A stretch of 64,000 nucleotides of DNA from Rhinopithecus roxellana. Taxonomy: Eukaryota > Chordata > Mammalia > Primates > Cercopithecidae. Where the stretch lies: assembly GCF_007565055.1 (NCBI RefSeq), contig NC_044554.1:58216176-58280175 (forward strand), given 5' to 3'. Below, in pieces: positions 60,436-64,000 of this stretch; positions within the stretch are counted from its first letter, which is position 1, and every line of letters begins with the position of its first letter. A program made the translations under genes and the position numbers. The notes beneath the pieces were generated by a model that saw nothing but the letters and a program-made list of their open reading frames with translations, made no database searches and had not been told where the DNA came from.

Positions 60436-61304
60436 ATGGAATACTATTCAGCCATAGAAAGGAACACAATGATGGAATTCATGGCAACCTGGATGGAGCT
60501 GGAGACCATTATTTTAAGTGAAGTAACTCAGGAATGGAAAACCAAATATCATATGTTCTCACTTAGAAGTGGGAGCTAAGCTATGAGGATGCAAAGGTAC
60601 AAAAGTGATATAATGGACACTGGGGACTCAGGGAGAAAGGTAGGAGGGGTGTGAGGAATAAAATACTACACATTGGGTATAGCATACACTGCTCGGGTGA
60701 TGAGTGCACTAAAATATCAGAAATCACCATTAAAGAACTTATCCATGTAACCAAAATCCCACCTGTTCCCAAAAAGCTATTGAAATGTAAAAAAAGAATT
60801 AAACAGAAAAAATATACATATACACACACATATATCTATATATATATACACACAAGATATAGCACACCATAGTTATTAAACAAATGCTAGATTGTAAAAT
60901 GAAATAAAAGCCTTCAAGTGGGGTATGTTTATGAGATGGGAACGGGGTGGAGAGAAATAGAATATTGTCTCCTAATGTCTAAATCAGATTGTCTATCTAA
61001 TCAGATTAGTTGCCTAAAATAACTGCAAATAATTCAACAAGTTAACCTGAAAAAGGGTTGAGTTGGGCTGAGAAAGGAACGCTTTGCTTGACAAATTCCA
61101 TTCAACAGACAGGCTAACACGTTAGTTAGAAATTCCCTGTCCCAAAGAGGAGAGTACCTGTTCTGGGCATTCACCTCCACCTGGTCGGTCACCTGTCCCA
61201 AGGATTCTTCCTCCTGCTTCTGCCGCAGCCGTTCCTGTCGGGCTCGGCGGCGCCGTTCCCGGGCTGCCTCCTCTTCATCATCATCATTCCTCTGGTAGGC
61301 GATT
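13390..61304 (-). CDS. CALD1: CALD1, caldesmon, spliced coding region (5' partial)
   Basis: Caldesmon is an elongated actin-, tropomyosin-, myosin- and calmodulin-binding protein. It inhibits actomyosin ATPase on smooth-muscle thin filaments and stabilises stress fibres in other cells; Ca-calmodulin or ERK phosphorylation relieves the inhibition. Coding segments in transcript order are 61304-61158, 56960-55829, 54204-54127, 48646-48504, 42582-42321, 39718-39578, 25376-25333, 25236-25155, 22088-21951, 21527-21432, 16412-16332 and 13395-13390. Every junction keeps frame and uses GT-AG. They encode 782 residues; the start-codon exon (24 residues in the form I recall) lies right of the window. 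Skipping 3b gives the non-muscle l-form. Identity was recognised from protein sequence throughout, with intact termini of every domain, so this is a live gene, not a retrocopy. Confidence 0.97.
13551..13849 (-). repeat. Alu SINE
   Basis: Full-length minus-oriented Alu ending 'cactgcacccagctg'. Confidence 0.88.
14757..14869 (+). repeat. Copy A of a 113-bp intronic direct repeat
   Basis: Aligns without gaps to 16059-16171 with about 20 mismatches by hand count, mostly transitions. I do not recognise it as a named repeat. Confidence 0.7.
15050..15290 (+). repeat. MIR SINE
   Basis: Typical MIR order: 'gtataatggttaaaatgcag', 'cactgtgtgactttgagaaa', 'cagctgcaaaatgcgtatga', 'gaggatcaaatgaaataatg'. 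Confidence 0.8.
16059..16171 (+). repeat. Copy B of a 113-bp intronic direct repeat
   Basis: Partner of 14757-14869. It ends about 160 bases from the penultimate CALD1 exon. Confidence 0.7.
16332..16412 (-). CDS. CALD1: CALD1 exon, C-terminal inhibitory segment
   Basis: 81 bp, phase 0. Acceptor 'tttatcag', donor 'aaggtaatc'. Encodes DLRPGDVSSKRNLWEKQSVD then KVTSPTK. It holds the second calmodulin contact, with Trp in NLWEK, and the Ser in TSPTK that matches ERK site Ser789 of human. Confidence 0.97.
16583..16772 (-). repeat. 5'-truncated Alu with 17-bp target duplication
   Basis: Minus-oriented right arm and A-rich linker only. 'agctgttgtttgatttt' occurs exactly at 16566-16582 and 16773-16789. 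Confidence 0.9.
17496..17791 (-). repeat. Alu SINE
   Basis: Full length. Flanks 'acaaagtcacttttct' and 'acaaagtcccttttct' form the target duplication. Confidence 0.9.
19310..19609 (-). repeat. AluY, cercopithecid subfamily
   Basis: Near-consensus minus-oriented AluY with an exact 15-bp target duplication, 'gattttgtaatttct', at 19295-19309 and 19610-19624. It carries the monkey-type variants 'gtggccagatctcagctcac', 'gggtttacgccattc' and 'acaggcttgagcc'. Confidence 0.92.
19698..19731 (+). repeat. (GTTTT)n microsatellite
   Basis: Repeated gtttt units with one gttttatttt interruption. Confidence 0.85.
21432..21527 (-). CDS. CALD1: CALD1 exon with ERK site
   Basis: 96 bp, phase 0. Acceptor 'ctttgtag', donor 'tctgtaagt'. 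Encodes ETAGLKVGVSSRINEWLTKT then PDGNKSPAPKPS. The Ser in NKSP corresponds to the ERK-phosphorylated Ser759 of the human h-form. The Trp in NEWL lies in the actin/calmodulin contact region. Confidence 0.96.
21528..21950 (-). other. CALD1: CALD1 intron
   Basis: 423 bp, no repeats recognised. It continues an open frame from the neighbouring exon that has no support. Confidence 0.85.
21951..22088 (-). CDS. CALD1: CALD1 exon, calmodulin-binding site A
   Basis: 138 bp, phase 0. Acceptor 'aatttcag', donor 'aaggtaagc'. Encodes GTKSSKPTKPAASDLPVPAE then GVRNIKSMWEKGNVFSSPTA and AGTPNK. The segment around MWEKGNVF is the known calmodulin-binding site A, with its key Trp present. SP and TP motifs near the end are candidate proline-directed kinase sites. 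Confidence 0.97.
22376..22665 (-). repeat. Old Alu with an internal inverted segment
   Basis: Minus-oriented AluJ-like element in which 22519-22560 reads in the opposite direction ('aaaaaattagccgggcatag' is Alu sense strand). Confidence 0.85.
22666..23290 (+). repeat. Ancient repeat split by an Alu 3' piece
   Basis: 'tttgctaggctctggggata' and, past the inserted Alu, 'gcatgtgcaaaagtcctgag' belong to the same old family as 2140-2506. Family not named. Confidence 0.45.
22747..22905 (+). repeat. 5'-truncated Alu
   Basis: Plus-oriented Alu beginning mid-element at 'gggaggctgaggcaggagaa', with an A-rich tail of AAAT and CAAA units. Confidence 0.88.
24164..24470 (+). repeat. Alu SINE
   Basis: Full-length plus-oriented element with a 16-base A-tail running into an AT microsatellite. 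Confidence 0.92.
24471..24560. repeat. (TA)n-rich microsatellite
   Basis: Mixed tatata and tttata units next to the Alu tail. Confidence 0.85.
24737..25036 (+). repeat. Alu SINE
   Basis: Plus-oriented Alu with a short deletion in the first arm ('ctcacatttggctttggg') and a 28-base A-tail. Confidence 0.9.
25155..25236 (-). CDS. CALD1: CALD1 exon, actin-binding domain
   Basis: Acceptor 'ttttttag', donor 'gaggtgaga'. Encodes SSGVKSTHQAAVVSKIDSRL followed by EQYTSAIE, part of the C-terminal actin-binding portion. An Alu A-tail ends about 118 bases downstream of the donor in transcript sense. Confidence 0.96.
25237..25332 (-). other. CALD1: CALD1 96-bp intron
   Basis: Starts 'gtaaat' and ends 'ttttttag'. 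It is close to the minimum length for a primate intron. Confidence 0.9.
25333..25376 (-). CDS. CALD1: CALD1 44-bp micro-exon
   Basis: Acceptor 'ttcctag', donor 'aaaaggtaaat'. Encodes IEERAEFLNKSVQK and two bases of a Ser codon. Only 96 bases separate it from the next exon. Confidence 0.95.
25727..26030 (+). repeat. Alu SINE
   Basis: Diverged plus-oriented Alu starting 'ggcagggcactgaggctcac', with a CAA-rich tail. Confidence 0.88.
26596..30538 (-). pseudogene. L1 ORF2p, endonuclease/reverse transcriptase, disrupted
   Basis: Normally about 1275 residues; here split by four lesions. Part 1 (30131-30538) is the endonuclease start (MAGSSSHITILTLNVNGLNA), ended by a frameshift at about 30131. Part 2 (28488-30113) covers the rest of the endonuclease and most of the reverse transcriptase, ended by an in-frame TAA at 28488-28490. 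Part 3 (27501-28487) continues in the same frame with the catalytic FADD, until a second frameshift near 27505. Part 4 (27456-26596) is the Cys-rich C-terminus; its usual stop after SLIGGN has become Ser (26713-26715), adding about 39 residues. Lesions were judged against the L1 protein as I know it. Confidence 0.93.
30602..31618 (-). CDS. L1 ORF1p, RNA-binding protein, intact frame
   Basis: 338 residues, the usual length for primate ORF1p (338 in human L1HS). Residues 1-50 are the basic, Ser/Pro-rich N-terminus (MGKKQGRKAGNSKNKSASPP). About 50-155 is the trimer-forming coiled coil. About 155-250 is the RRM domain, with LRLIGVPESEGENGTKLENT and RRATPRHIIARFTKVEMKEK. The rest is the C-terminal domain ending QPLQKHAKM. 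It binds L1 RNA in cis to form the ribonucleoprotein. The frame is intact, but whether it is expressed cannot be judged. Confidence 0.93.
   Translation of the reverse strand: MGKKQGRKAGNSKNKSASPPAKERSPSPATDQSWSENDLDERREEGFSPSNLSELKEELRTQRKETKNLEKRVEELTARLINAEKIINEMTEMKTMTREIRDKCTSFSNRLDQLEERVSAIEDQMNEMKREEKPKEKRRKRNEQSLQEVWDYVKRPNLRLIGVPESEGENGTKLENTLQDIIQENFPNLVGQANIQIQEIQRTPQRYSSRRATPRHIIARFTKVEMKEKILRAAREKGRVTHKGKPIRLPADLSAETLQARREWGPIFNVLKEKNFKPRISYPAKLSFISEGEIKSFTDKQMLRDFVTTRPALQETLKEALNMERNNRYQPLQKHAKM
31619..32635 (-). promoter_or_regulatory. L1 5' UTR / internal promoter
   Basis: About 1 kb of GC-rich sequence upstream of ORF1, from the typical L1 5' end. In primates this region carries the sense promoter and an antisense promoter. 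Here it lies inside an intron, in sense with CALD1. Confidence 0.75.
32209..32253 (+). pseudogene. L1 ORF0 remnant, antisense, early stop
   Basis: On the plus strand ATG at 32209 opens MAGAPPLASLLPCG and then hits TAG at 32251-32253. The position and first residues fit primate L1 ORF0 (about 70 residues in human), so this copy is cut after 14 codons. Confidence 0.6.
32980..33335 (-). repeat. MaLR-type LTR, minus orientation
   Basis: 'catagactggatgatttaaa', 'cagatggccaccttcctgct', 'tgtcctcatat' and 'tcaacatatgaattttgagg' are the reverse-strand landmarks of MLT1/MST LTRs. No internal retroviral sequence is seen. Confidence 0.65.
33709..33737. repeat. (TCCG/TCCA)n microsatellite
   Basis: Units tccg, tccg, tccg, tcca, tcca, ccca, tcc in series. 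Confidence 0.8.
33836..34216 (+). repeat. MLT1A-like MaLR LTR
   Basis: 'gattgaattgtgtcccccta', 'ggaagtaattaaggttaaat', 'ccttgatcttggacttccag' and 'cagtctatggtattttgtta' appear in the order of the MLT1A LTR. An Alu sits immediately to the right. Confidence 0.75.
34229..34498 (-). repeat. Alu SINE
   Basis: Minus-oriented Alu lacking part of the middle. The target duplication 'gacaaggtctta' is on both sides. Confidence 0.9.
34500..34880. repeat. Ancient interspersed repeat
   Basis: Diverged member of the family at 2140-2506 ('gagaaggcttttcagtagtg', 'atttgagctgagattag'). Family not named. Confidence 0.4.
36068..36372 (-). repeat. Alu SINE with 18-bp target duplication
   Basis: 'gagagcatggttttcttt' is exact at 36050-36067 and 36373-36390. 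Confidence 0.92.
36490..37015 (+). mobile_element. hAT-Charlie DNA transposon remnant, split by an Alu
   Basis: 'gggggtctgtaagccatggc' with 'gggccaagtgcagcctgtg' resembles the left end of a Charlie/MER element; it resumes after the Alu through 'tttataaataaagctt'. Diverged, no transposase. Confidence 0.5.
36577..36881 (-). repeat. Alu SINE
   Basis: Full length. Flanks 'ttgaaatggtttt' and 'ttgagaatggtttt' are the likely duplication. Confidence 0.9.
37326..37621 (+). repeat. Alu SINE
   Basis: Plus-oriented, with flanks 'aaagactaaatga' and 'aaagactaagtga' and a 15-base A-tail. Confidence 0.92.
37778..38074 (-). repeat. Alu SINE
   Basis: Minus-oriented full-length element ending 'actgtgcctggcc'. 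Confidence 0.9.
38850..39455 (+). repeat. MaLR-type LTR interrupted by an Alu
   Basis: 'gtgctatggtccaacattta', 'ccaccatgtgaagacatagg' and 'ccagcctccagaactgtgag' are followed by an Alu, then 'aagtattttgttgtagcagc', the LTR end. It lies about 120 bases from a CALD1 exon. Confidence 0.65.
39131..39417 (-). repeat. Alu SINE inside the MaLR LTR
   Basis: Minus-oriented Alu whose A-tail end is only a short T stretch. The body ends 'ccgcacctggcc'. Confidence 0.88.
39578..39718 (-). CDS. CALD1: CALD1 exon, tropomyosin-binding region continued
   Basis: 141 bp, phase 0. Acceptor 'tctcttag', donor 'caaggtatt'. Encodes EEKRRLKEEIERRRAEAAEK, then RQKMPEDGLSDDKKPFKCFT and PKGSSLK. It carries one of the few Cys residues of the protein, used in the field for labelling studies. 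An Alu-interrupted MaLR LTR ends about 120 bases past its donor. Confidence 0.96.
39870..40052 (+). repeat. MIR SINE interrupted by a hAT MITE
   Basis: 'tggcctgaccttggctatgt', 'cagtttcttcatctgtaaaa', 'aggacTCAGTGAGAAAG' (lower-case run in the window) and 'atgtaaaatgcttag' are MIR 3' landmarks. Confidence 0.75.
40061..40296 (-). mobile_element. hAT-Charlie MITE (MER30-like)
   Basis: 236 bp with terminal inverted repeats 'caggcttgtcc' and 'ggacacccctg', flanked by an exact 8-bp duplication, 'gcttagac', at 40053-40060 and 40297-40304, the hAT signature. It contains a (GTTTT)n tract and no coding sequence. The family name is from memory. Confidence 0.85.
41164..41234 (+). repeat. Very short Alu 3' piece with target duplication
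   Basis: Only the last 50 or so Alu bases plus an A-tail. Flanks 'gaagactgggtgtgtt' (41148-41163) and 'gaagcctgggtgtgtt' (41235-41250) show it is a 5'-truncated insertion. Confidence 0.9.
41455..41625 (+). repeat. MIR SINE
   Basis: 'tctgagttggaaaagcaagg', 'aaataagtcactcaaact' and 'cccataaaatgagaacaacg' follow the MIR order. Confidence 0.65.
41740..41865. repeat. Ancient L2-like repeat
   Basis: 'tatacagtaatgaacaacgc' and 'tttacattctaatgtactta' match the old family listed at 2140-2506. Confidence 0.45.
42005..42130 (+). repeat. MIR SINE 3' part
   Basis: 'tctgtgcctcagttttctca' then 'tctgtaaaatggggataa'. Confidence 0.7.
42321..42582 (-). CDS. CALD1: CALD1 exon, tropomyosin-binding helix
   Basis: Acceptor 'ccatag', donor 'gaggtaagg'. 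Encodes SRPGGRASVDTKEAEGAP through EEADRKLREE, 87 full codons. The long Glu/Lys/Arg coiled segment (ELKKKREERRKVLEEEEQ) resembles the troponin-T-like tropomyosin-binding part of caldesmon. The exon is more GC-rich than its introns. An open frame crosses both splice sites (42132-42599), but the added residues are intronic. Confidence 0.96.
42735..42800 (+). repeat. MIR SINE fragment
   Basis: 'ctctactctgccacttgtgc' then 'tcctcagctgtaaaatggga'. Confidence 0.6.
42810..43442 (+). mobile_element. Old L1M 3' end
   Basis: 'tccagcaatcccacttctga', 'gtccatcatggcaggagtgg', 'ccatggaatattattcagac' and 'gccagtcacagaaatcatac' form the L1M ORF2 C-terminus and 3' UTR in plus orientation. All frames are broken. 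Confidence 0.85.
45690..46100 (+). repeat. Ancient LINE-like remnant
   Basis: 'gactggctgagtaagtaata' then 'acatccatccagtggaatct', and later 'ggtggttatctttgggtggt', resemble old L1 3' sequence. Weak match. Confidence 0.35.
48504..48646 (-). CDS. CALD1: CALD1 exon, start of the C-terminal half
   Basis: Acceptor 'ttggttag', donor 'ttcaggtaag'. It encodes 47 residues, from IKDEKIKKDKEPKEVKSF to HKLKHTENTF, plus two bases of the next Ser. In the known protein this begins the tropomyosin- and second myosin-binding region. KEPKEVKS has one Glu fewer than the human protein as I remember it. Confidence 0.95.
49765..50064 (-). repeat. Alu SINE
   Basis: Flanked by 'cctaaagtgcat' on both sides. Confidence 0.92.
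50285..50440 (+). repeat. MIR SINE
   Basis: 'gtaaatcaagaaacctgact' then 'tgtgttacttggacaaatca'. Diverged. Confidence 0.6.
51600..51725. repeat. hAT-Charlie MITE fragment
   Basis: 'agtttggttcacggacaacg', 'cagattctgcattctcatgg' and 'ttctcccaggtgatttgcag' resemble MER5/MER20-type elements. Confidence 0.5.
52978..53105 (-). repeat. 5'-truncated AluY, cercopithecid type
   Basis: T-run then 'gagacggagtcttgctctgt', with 'gcagtggccggatctcagct' as in the monkey AluY. It stops abruptly at 'cagcctcccg'. Confidence 0.85.
54127..54204 (-). CDS. CALD1: CALD1 26-residue cassette exon
   Basis: 78 bp in phase 0 on both sides, so it can be skipped without a frame change. Encodes GEEKGAKVQAKREKLQEDKP followed by TFKKEE. 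Acceptor 'taaaaag', donor 'gaggtaaat'. It is known to be alternatively included in l-caldesmon isoforms (538 versus 564 residues in human). The acceptor has a weak pyrimidine tract, in keeping with regulated use. Confidence 0.95.
54205..55828 (-). other. CALD1: CALD1 intron
   Basis: Contains one Alu and a GGT-rich microsatellite near 54634-54656. Confidence 0.85.
54983..55304 (-). repeat. Alu SINE with 15-bp target duplication
   Basis: 'tgtttttgccttctt' is exact at 54968-54982 and 55305-55319. Confidence 0.92.
55829..56960 (-). CDS. CALD1: CALD1 exon 3a+3b, including the smooth-muscle helix
   Basis: Acceptor 'ttgtacag', donor 'caggtacag'. It encodes 377 residues from VPDEEAKTTTTNTQVEGD to LQTAVLKKQ. 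The first part (56558-56960, exon 3a) is in all isoforms. The second (55829-56557, 729 bp, 243 codons) is specific to h-caldesmon: a long run of alternating acidic and basic residues forming a single alpha helix that spaces the myosin- and actin-binding ends. It holds five units of a 14-residue repeat, EEEKRAAEERQRIK. My recollection of human is four units and 229 codons, so this copy is one unit longer. Open frames on the opposite strand (55941-56437) are mirror images of the repeat. Confidence 0.97.
56026..56229 (-). repeat. CALD1: 42-bp coding minisatellite, five units
   Basis: On the plus strand the word 'gcctctcctctgctgccc' starts at 56026, 56068, 56110, 56152 and 56194, exactly 42 bases apart. 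The units differ by only a few silent or conservative changes, and each encodes one 14-residue unit of the caldesmon helix. Confidence 0.95.
56556..56558 (-). promoter_or_regulatory. CALD1: Internal alternative 5' splice site of exon 3
   Basis: On the minus strand the sequence reads 'gaaaatcag|gtagaggtg', a good donor inside the exon after ...GSIGENQ; the GT is at 56556-56557. Joining here to the next exon (GEEKG...) or the one after (IKDEK...) yields l-caldesmon, as known for the human and avian genes. Use of the distal donor at 55827-55828 yields the h-form in differentiated smooth muscle. Confidence 0.85.
59105..59350 (+). repeat. Ancient MIR/L2-like repeat
   Basis: 'ttattgagtgcttactatgt' then 'ggtataatttttatttccat' follow the usual old-repeat order. 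Its right part was copied to 60302-60393. Confidence 0.5.
60302..60393 (+). repeat. Copied segment from 59258-59350
   Basis: 92 of 93 positions align directly, with two substitutions and one missing base. Confidence 0.93.
60391..60435 (+). repeat. (CA)n microsatellite
   Basis: About 20 uninterrupted CA units inside the L1. Confidence 0.95.
61158..61304 (-). CDS. CALD1: CALD1 exon, N-terminal myosin-binding region
   Basis: Starts after 'gttgcag' and ends before 'gtactc'. The first base completes an Arg codon from the missing upstream exon. It encodes 48 residues from IAYQRNDDDEEEAARERR to QVEVNAQN plus the first two bases of a Ser codon. The Arg/Glu-rich start and the QVTDQVEVNAQN end lie in the N-terminal part that binds the myosin S2 region in the known protein. 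It is common to all isoforms, which differ upstream by alternative first exons not visible here. Confidence 0.96.
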
Positions 61305-61581
61305 CTGCAACATTACAAAGACAACCTCTTGAGCATGCCACTTGCCAAATGTCTCCACCAACTTCTTGGCAGGAACAGCCCTGAGCCCTTTTCTGAACTT
61401 AACTGCTTAATGAACCACATACGTCTAAAAGGATGGTTCAGTTCCTTAAGCTTTCAAACTTTTAACTATGTGAAGTGCATTAATTCAATAGCTACAGAAG
61501 ATAATTTACAATTACCAAAAAACAACTTAAACTAAAACATTCTACACAAAAACAAGTTCCTTTGGAAACTGTGGGTTAGCT

Positions 61582-61889
61582 GTTTTTTTTTTTTTTTTTT
61601 TTTTTTTTTTGAGACGGAGTCTCGCACTGTCACCCGGGCTGGAGTGCAGCAGCACGATCTCAGCTCACTGTAACCTCCGCCTCCTGGGGTCAAGTGATTT
61701 TCCTACCTCAGCCTCCCAAGTAGCTGGGATTACAGGCACGCGCCACCATGCCCAGCTAATTTTTGTGTTTTAGTAGAGATGGCGTTTCACCAAACTGGCC
61801 AGGCTGGTCTCGAACTCCTGACCTCATGATCCGCCTGCCTCGGCCTCCTAAAGTACTGGGATTACAGGCATAAGCCACCAGGCCTGGCC
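61582..61889 (-). repeat. Alu SINE
   Basis: Full length with a 28-base T-run. 'tgggttag' occurs on both sides. Confidence 0.9.
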
Positions 61890-62089
61890 TTGGGTTAGGA
61901 ATTCTTTACAAAGCTGATTACCAGCATGTAAGATTTAGAAGAAGGGACCCCAAGTATTGAACGAAAAATAATCAAAACGCTTACTTCAAAAGATATAGCA
62001 TGTTGCATGAGTTATTTGTGTAGACACTGTCACGAAGATCAGAAAAGAATCAAGTTACACTAACAAACTGAGACTGGTGCTAATAAGCC

Positions 62090-62215
62090 AAAATTATTAA
62101 ATTTATTTAATAATTATAATAAACATAATATAATAAATATTAAATAATAAATATTATTAAAATTAAATATATTCAATAATAAGTATTATTAAAATTGGGA
62201 GTAGGATATCTTCTT
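62090..62215. repeat. AT-rich low-complexity tract
   Basis: Repeated attaaa/aataat words over about 125 bases. Confidence 0.75.
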
Positions 62216-62489
62216 TGCTTGGATTTTGTTTTTCCCTCCAGTTCCTTTTCACTGGAGAGAGAAAGTGTTAGTGACAATTGGTAGGATGCTTTAGAGTCAG
62301 TGCATTTTGAAGGGGTGGCAGCTCCCTTTAAGGCCCCCCCTTTTGCTCTAAAACATGCCTTAGTATCATACCACCACCATGCTGGGCACATCACAATGGC
62401 CCGCAGGTGTGTATTTAGATAGATGTCGATGGGCTGAGGAAGGCAGAAGAGACACAGAGGACTTCACATGTGTATATATTACTTAGCTC

Positions 62490-62720
62490 TTTTTTTTTTA
62501 GACAGAGTCTAACTCTGTCACCCAGGCCAGAATGCAGTAATGTGATCACAGCTCACCACAGCCTTGACCTCCCAGGCTCAAGCAATTCTCCCACCTTAGC
62601 CTCCTGAGTAGCTGGGACTACAGGTGCACACTACCACACCCAGCTAACTTTAGTATTTTTTTTTTTTTAAGAGATGGGGTTTCACTATGTTGCCCAGGCT
62701 GGTCTCGAGCTCCTGAACTC
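62490..62720 (-). repeat. Old 5'-truncated Alu
   Basis: AluJ-like minus-oriented element that stops at 'gagctcctgaactc'. Confidence 0.88.
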
Positions 62721-63654
62721 TATTTAGCTTTTGTAGTCATCTAAAGTGAATGTCTATTTGAGGAAATTACAAATCAATATCACTATGCTAGATATGTTTC
62801 TCCTAATACTTATTTCCAAATAAAGAATTGGGGCTGGGGAACTGCAGATGCTCAAACTCAAGAGGAAATAGCTATTTTGAACATGTTTGACTTAGCTATT
62901 TTTGAAGGTAGAATGTGTACTGAGATACAGAGTGCCAAGAAAGGATGGGTGCTGACCAAGCCAATGGGTTGGGTATGGGTGTGGGGCTGCATTGTGTAGC
63001 AAGCTGCTTTTTGTACTGGAGAGTTACAGTTTTTATTACAATGTTACTTACATATCTACAAAATAGAAATCCAGATATGTAAACATTTCATGCTAATAAT
63101 TCTTTTTAAAATTGTGGTAAGAACACTTAACATGAAATCCACCCTGTTGGCATACTTTAAAGTGTACAATACACTTTAAAATTGTAAAAATTATTAACCA
63201 TATTGTTAACTATAGGTACAATGTTGTATGGCACTTCTCTAGAACATGCTTATAATTCTTACATCATTGCAAAGCCAAAATAATTTGCAAATTAAAACAA
63301 AACAGAACCATACCACTTATACCATATATTAACCTAATATAACTGACGATGGTTTGCTCATGTTAGAGTTATAAACTAGGCATTTTTAGGCTTAGAGTCA
63401 GTACTTTATTTCATCTGTGTCATCTTTTGACTTCAATAATAAGAATGTTATGAATGTTTTTTTCACTGAGGTATCTCATAAAAAAACAGGATTAATGATT
63501 CCAAAGGTTGGTTGGTTTCTTCTTTGCTACTTGAGAAAATCTGACTTCATGTTTACCAAAATCTGCTCATGTGCAATCCTCAAAAGCCAATACAAATAAA
63601 ATGTCACTTAGTAATTCTATAAAATGGGCTGGTTTACTTCACAAATATGGAGGG

Positions 63655-63880
63655 GGGGCAGTGTGATATAGTTGCTAACGGATGACTAGATTAAGATTCA
63701 GAAAACTTGGGTTTTAGAATTGGTCTCTTACTAATCTGCAGCCCTTTGATTAATCTTTTAAAGTTAAATTTTAGAGTTAAATTTTCTTATGTGTGATAAC
63801 CAAATGAAATAATAGACAGATATGTCGTGGCAAAGCATTCTGCACTGCAGTGTCTTCCTGTTGTTAGGAAAGTTCAGTTA
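63655..63880 (+). repeat. MIR SINE
   Basis: 'cagtgtgatatagttgctaa' then 'gattcagaaaacttgggttt'. Diverged. Confidence 0.65.
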
Positions 63881-64000
63881 AGGAGCCGCTTCGTGAGGAA
63901 AGATGAGTTCAATTTTAGACTTGTTGAATTTAAGGTGACAACATGACATGGTTCGAATGTTCCTTTCTAATTCAATCACATTGTAGTTGCAGTAGAAAGC

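Larger units (their letters stand above)
60030..60800 (+). mobile_element. Old L1 3' end with an inserted local copy
   Basis: 'ctgatccagcagtcccacta', 'tgcccatcaaccaatgagtg', 'ccatggaatactattcagcc' and 'aagtaactcaggaatggaaa' are plus-strand L1 ORF2/3' UTR text. In its middle, where L1 has a short TA/CA run, lie a (TA)n tract, a 92-bp foreign segment and a (CA)n tract. Confidence 0.85.
56961..61157 (-). other. CALD1: CALD1 intron
   Basis: Free of Alu copies. The right part holds an old repeat (59100-59350) and an L1 3' end (60030-60800). 57000-59050 shows nothing recognisable. Confidence 0.85.
61305..64000 (-). other. CALD1: CALD1 upstream intron (partial)
   Basis: Two Alus, an AT-rich tract (62090-62215), an old LINE-like piece near 63100-63250 and a MIR. 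I found neither of the alternative first coding exons here. Confidence 0.75.

Noticed and set aside
60252..60579. Frames with His-Thr repeats
   Set aside because: Produced by the (CA)n microsatellite and L1 remnants.

Overview
The window is vertebrate nuclear DNA from a primate, most likely an Old World monkey (Cercopithecidae). It is packed with Alu, L1 and MIR copies. Two full-length AluY copies (8222-8530 and 19310-19609) and one truncated copy (52978-53105) carry changes I know from cercopithecid AluY subfamilies: 'ctcaagcctgtaat', 'gatccggccactgcac' and 'ggcgtaaacccgg' on the Alu sense strand. The full-length L1 has a coiled-coil region in ORF1p unlike human L1HS. I cannot name the species.

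One protein-coding gene is certain: CALD1 (caldesmon), on the minus strand. Twelve exons are visible from 61304 down to about 11090. All splice sites are GT-AG, and the joined reading frame runs without a break to a stop at 13390-13392. The exon with the start codon lies beyond 64000, so the gene is 5'-partial here. The large exon at 55829-56960 holds both the part common to all isoforms (3a) and the smooth-muscle-specific helix (3b), with an internal donor between them. The 26-residue cassette exon follows at 54127-54204. The tropomyosin-, actin- and calmodulin-binding C-terminal exons run from 48646 to 13390. The last exon is a 2.3-kb 3' UTR with two usable polyadenylation signals. Adding the 24 residues I expect from the missing first exon gives 806 residues for h-caldesmon, against 793 recalled for human. 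The difference fits one extra 14-residue repeat unit and one missing Glu.

Layout on the plus strand: 1-560 is a CpG island, probably the promoter of the next gene (AGBL3 by recalled primate gene order). 561-11089 is intergenic, with Alus, an L1 3' end, an L1M piece, a Tigger DNA transposon and LTRs. 11090-13395 is the CALD1 terminal exon. 13396-61304 is the rest of CALD1, with a 6.2-kb sense-oriented L1 (26435-32635) in the 14.2-kb intron 25377-39577. 61305-64000 is upstream CALD1 intron.

I found no new gene system. The less ordinary signals are structural: a 93-bp sequence copied about 1 kb away into an L1 microsatellite; a 42-bp inversion inside an Alu; a 42-bp exact Alu scrap found twice, once inside a Tigger element; two diverged 113-bp direct copies in the last CALD1 intron; and the expanded caldesmon repeat.
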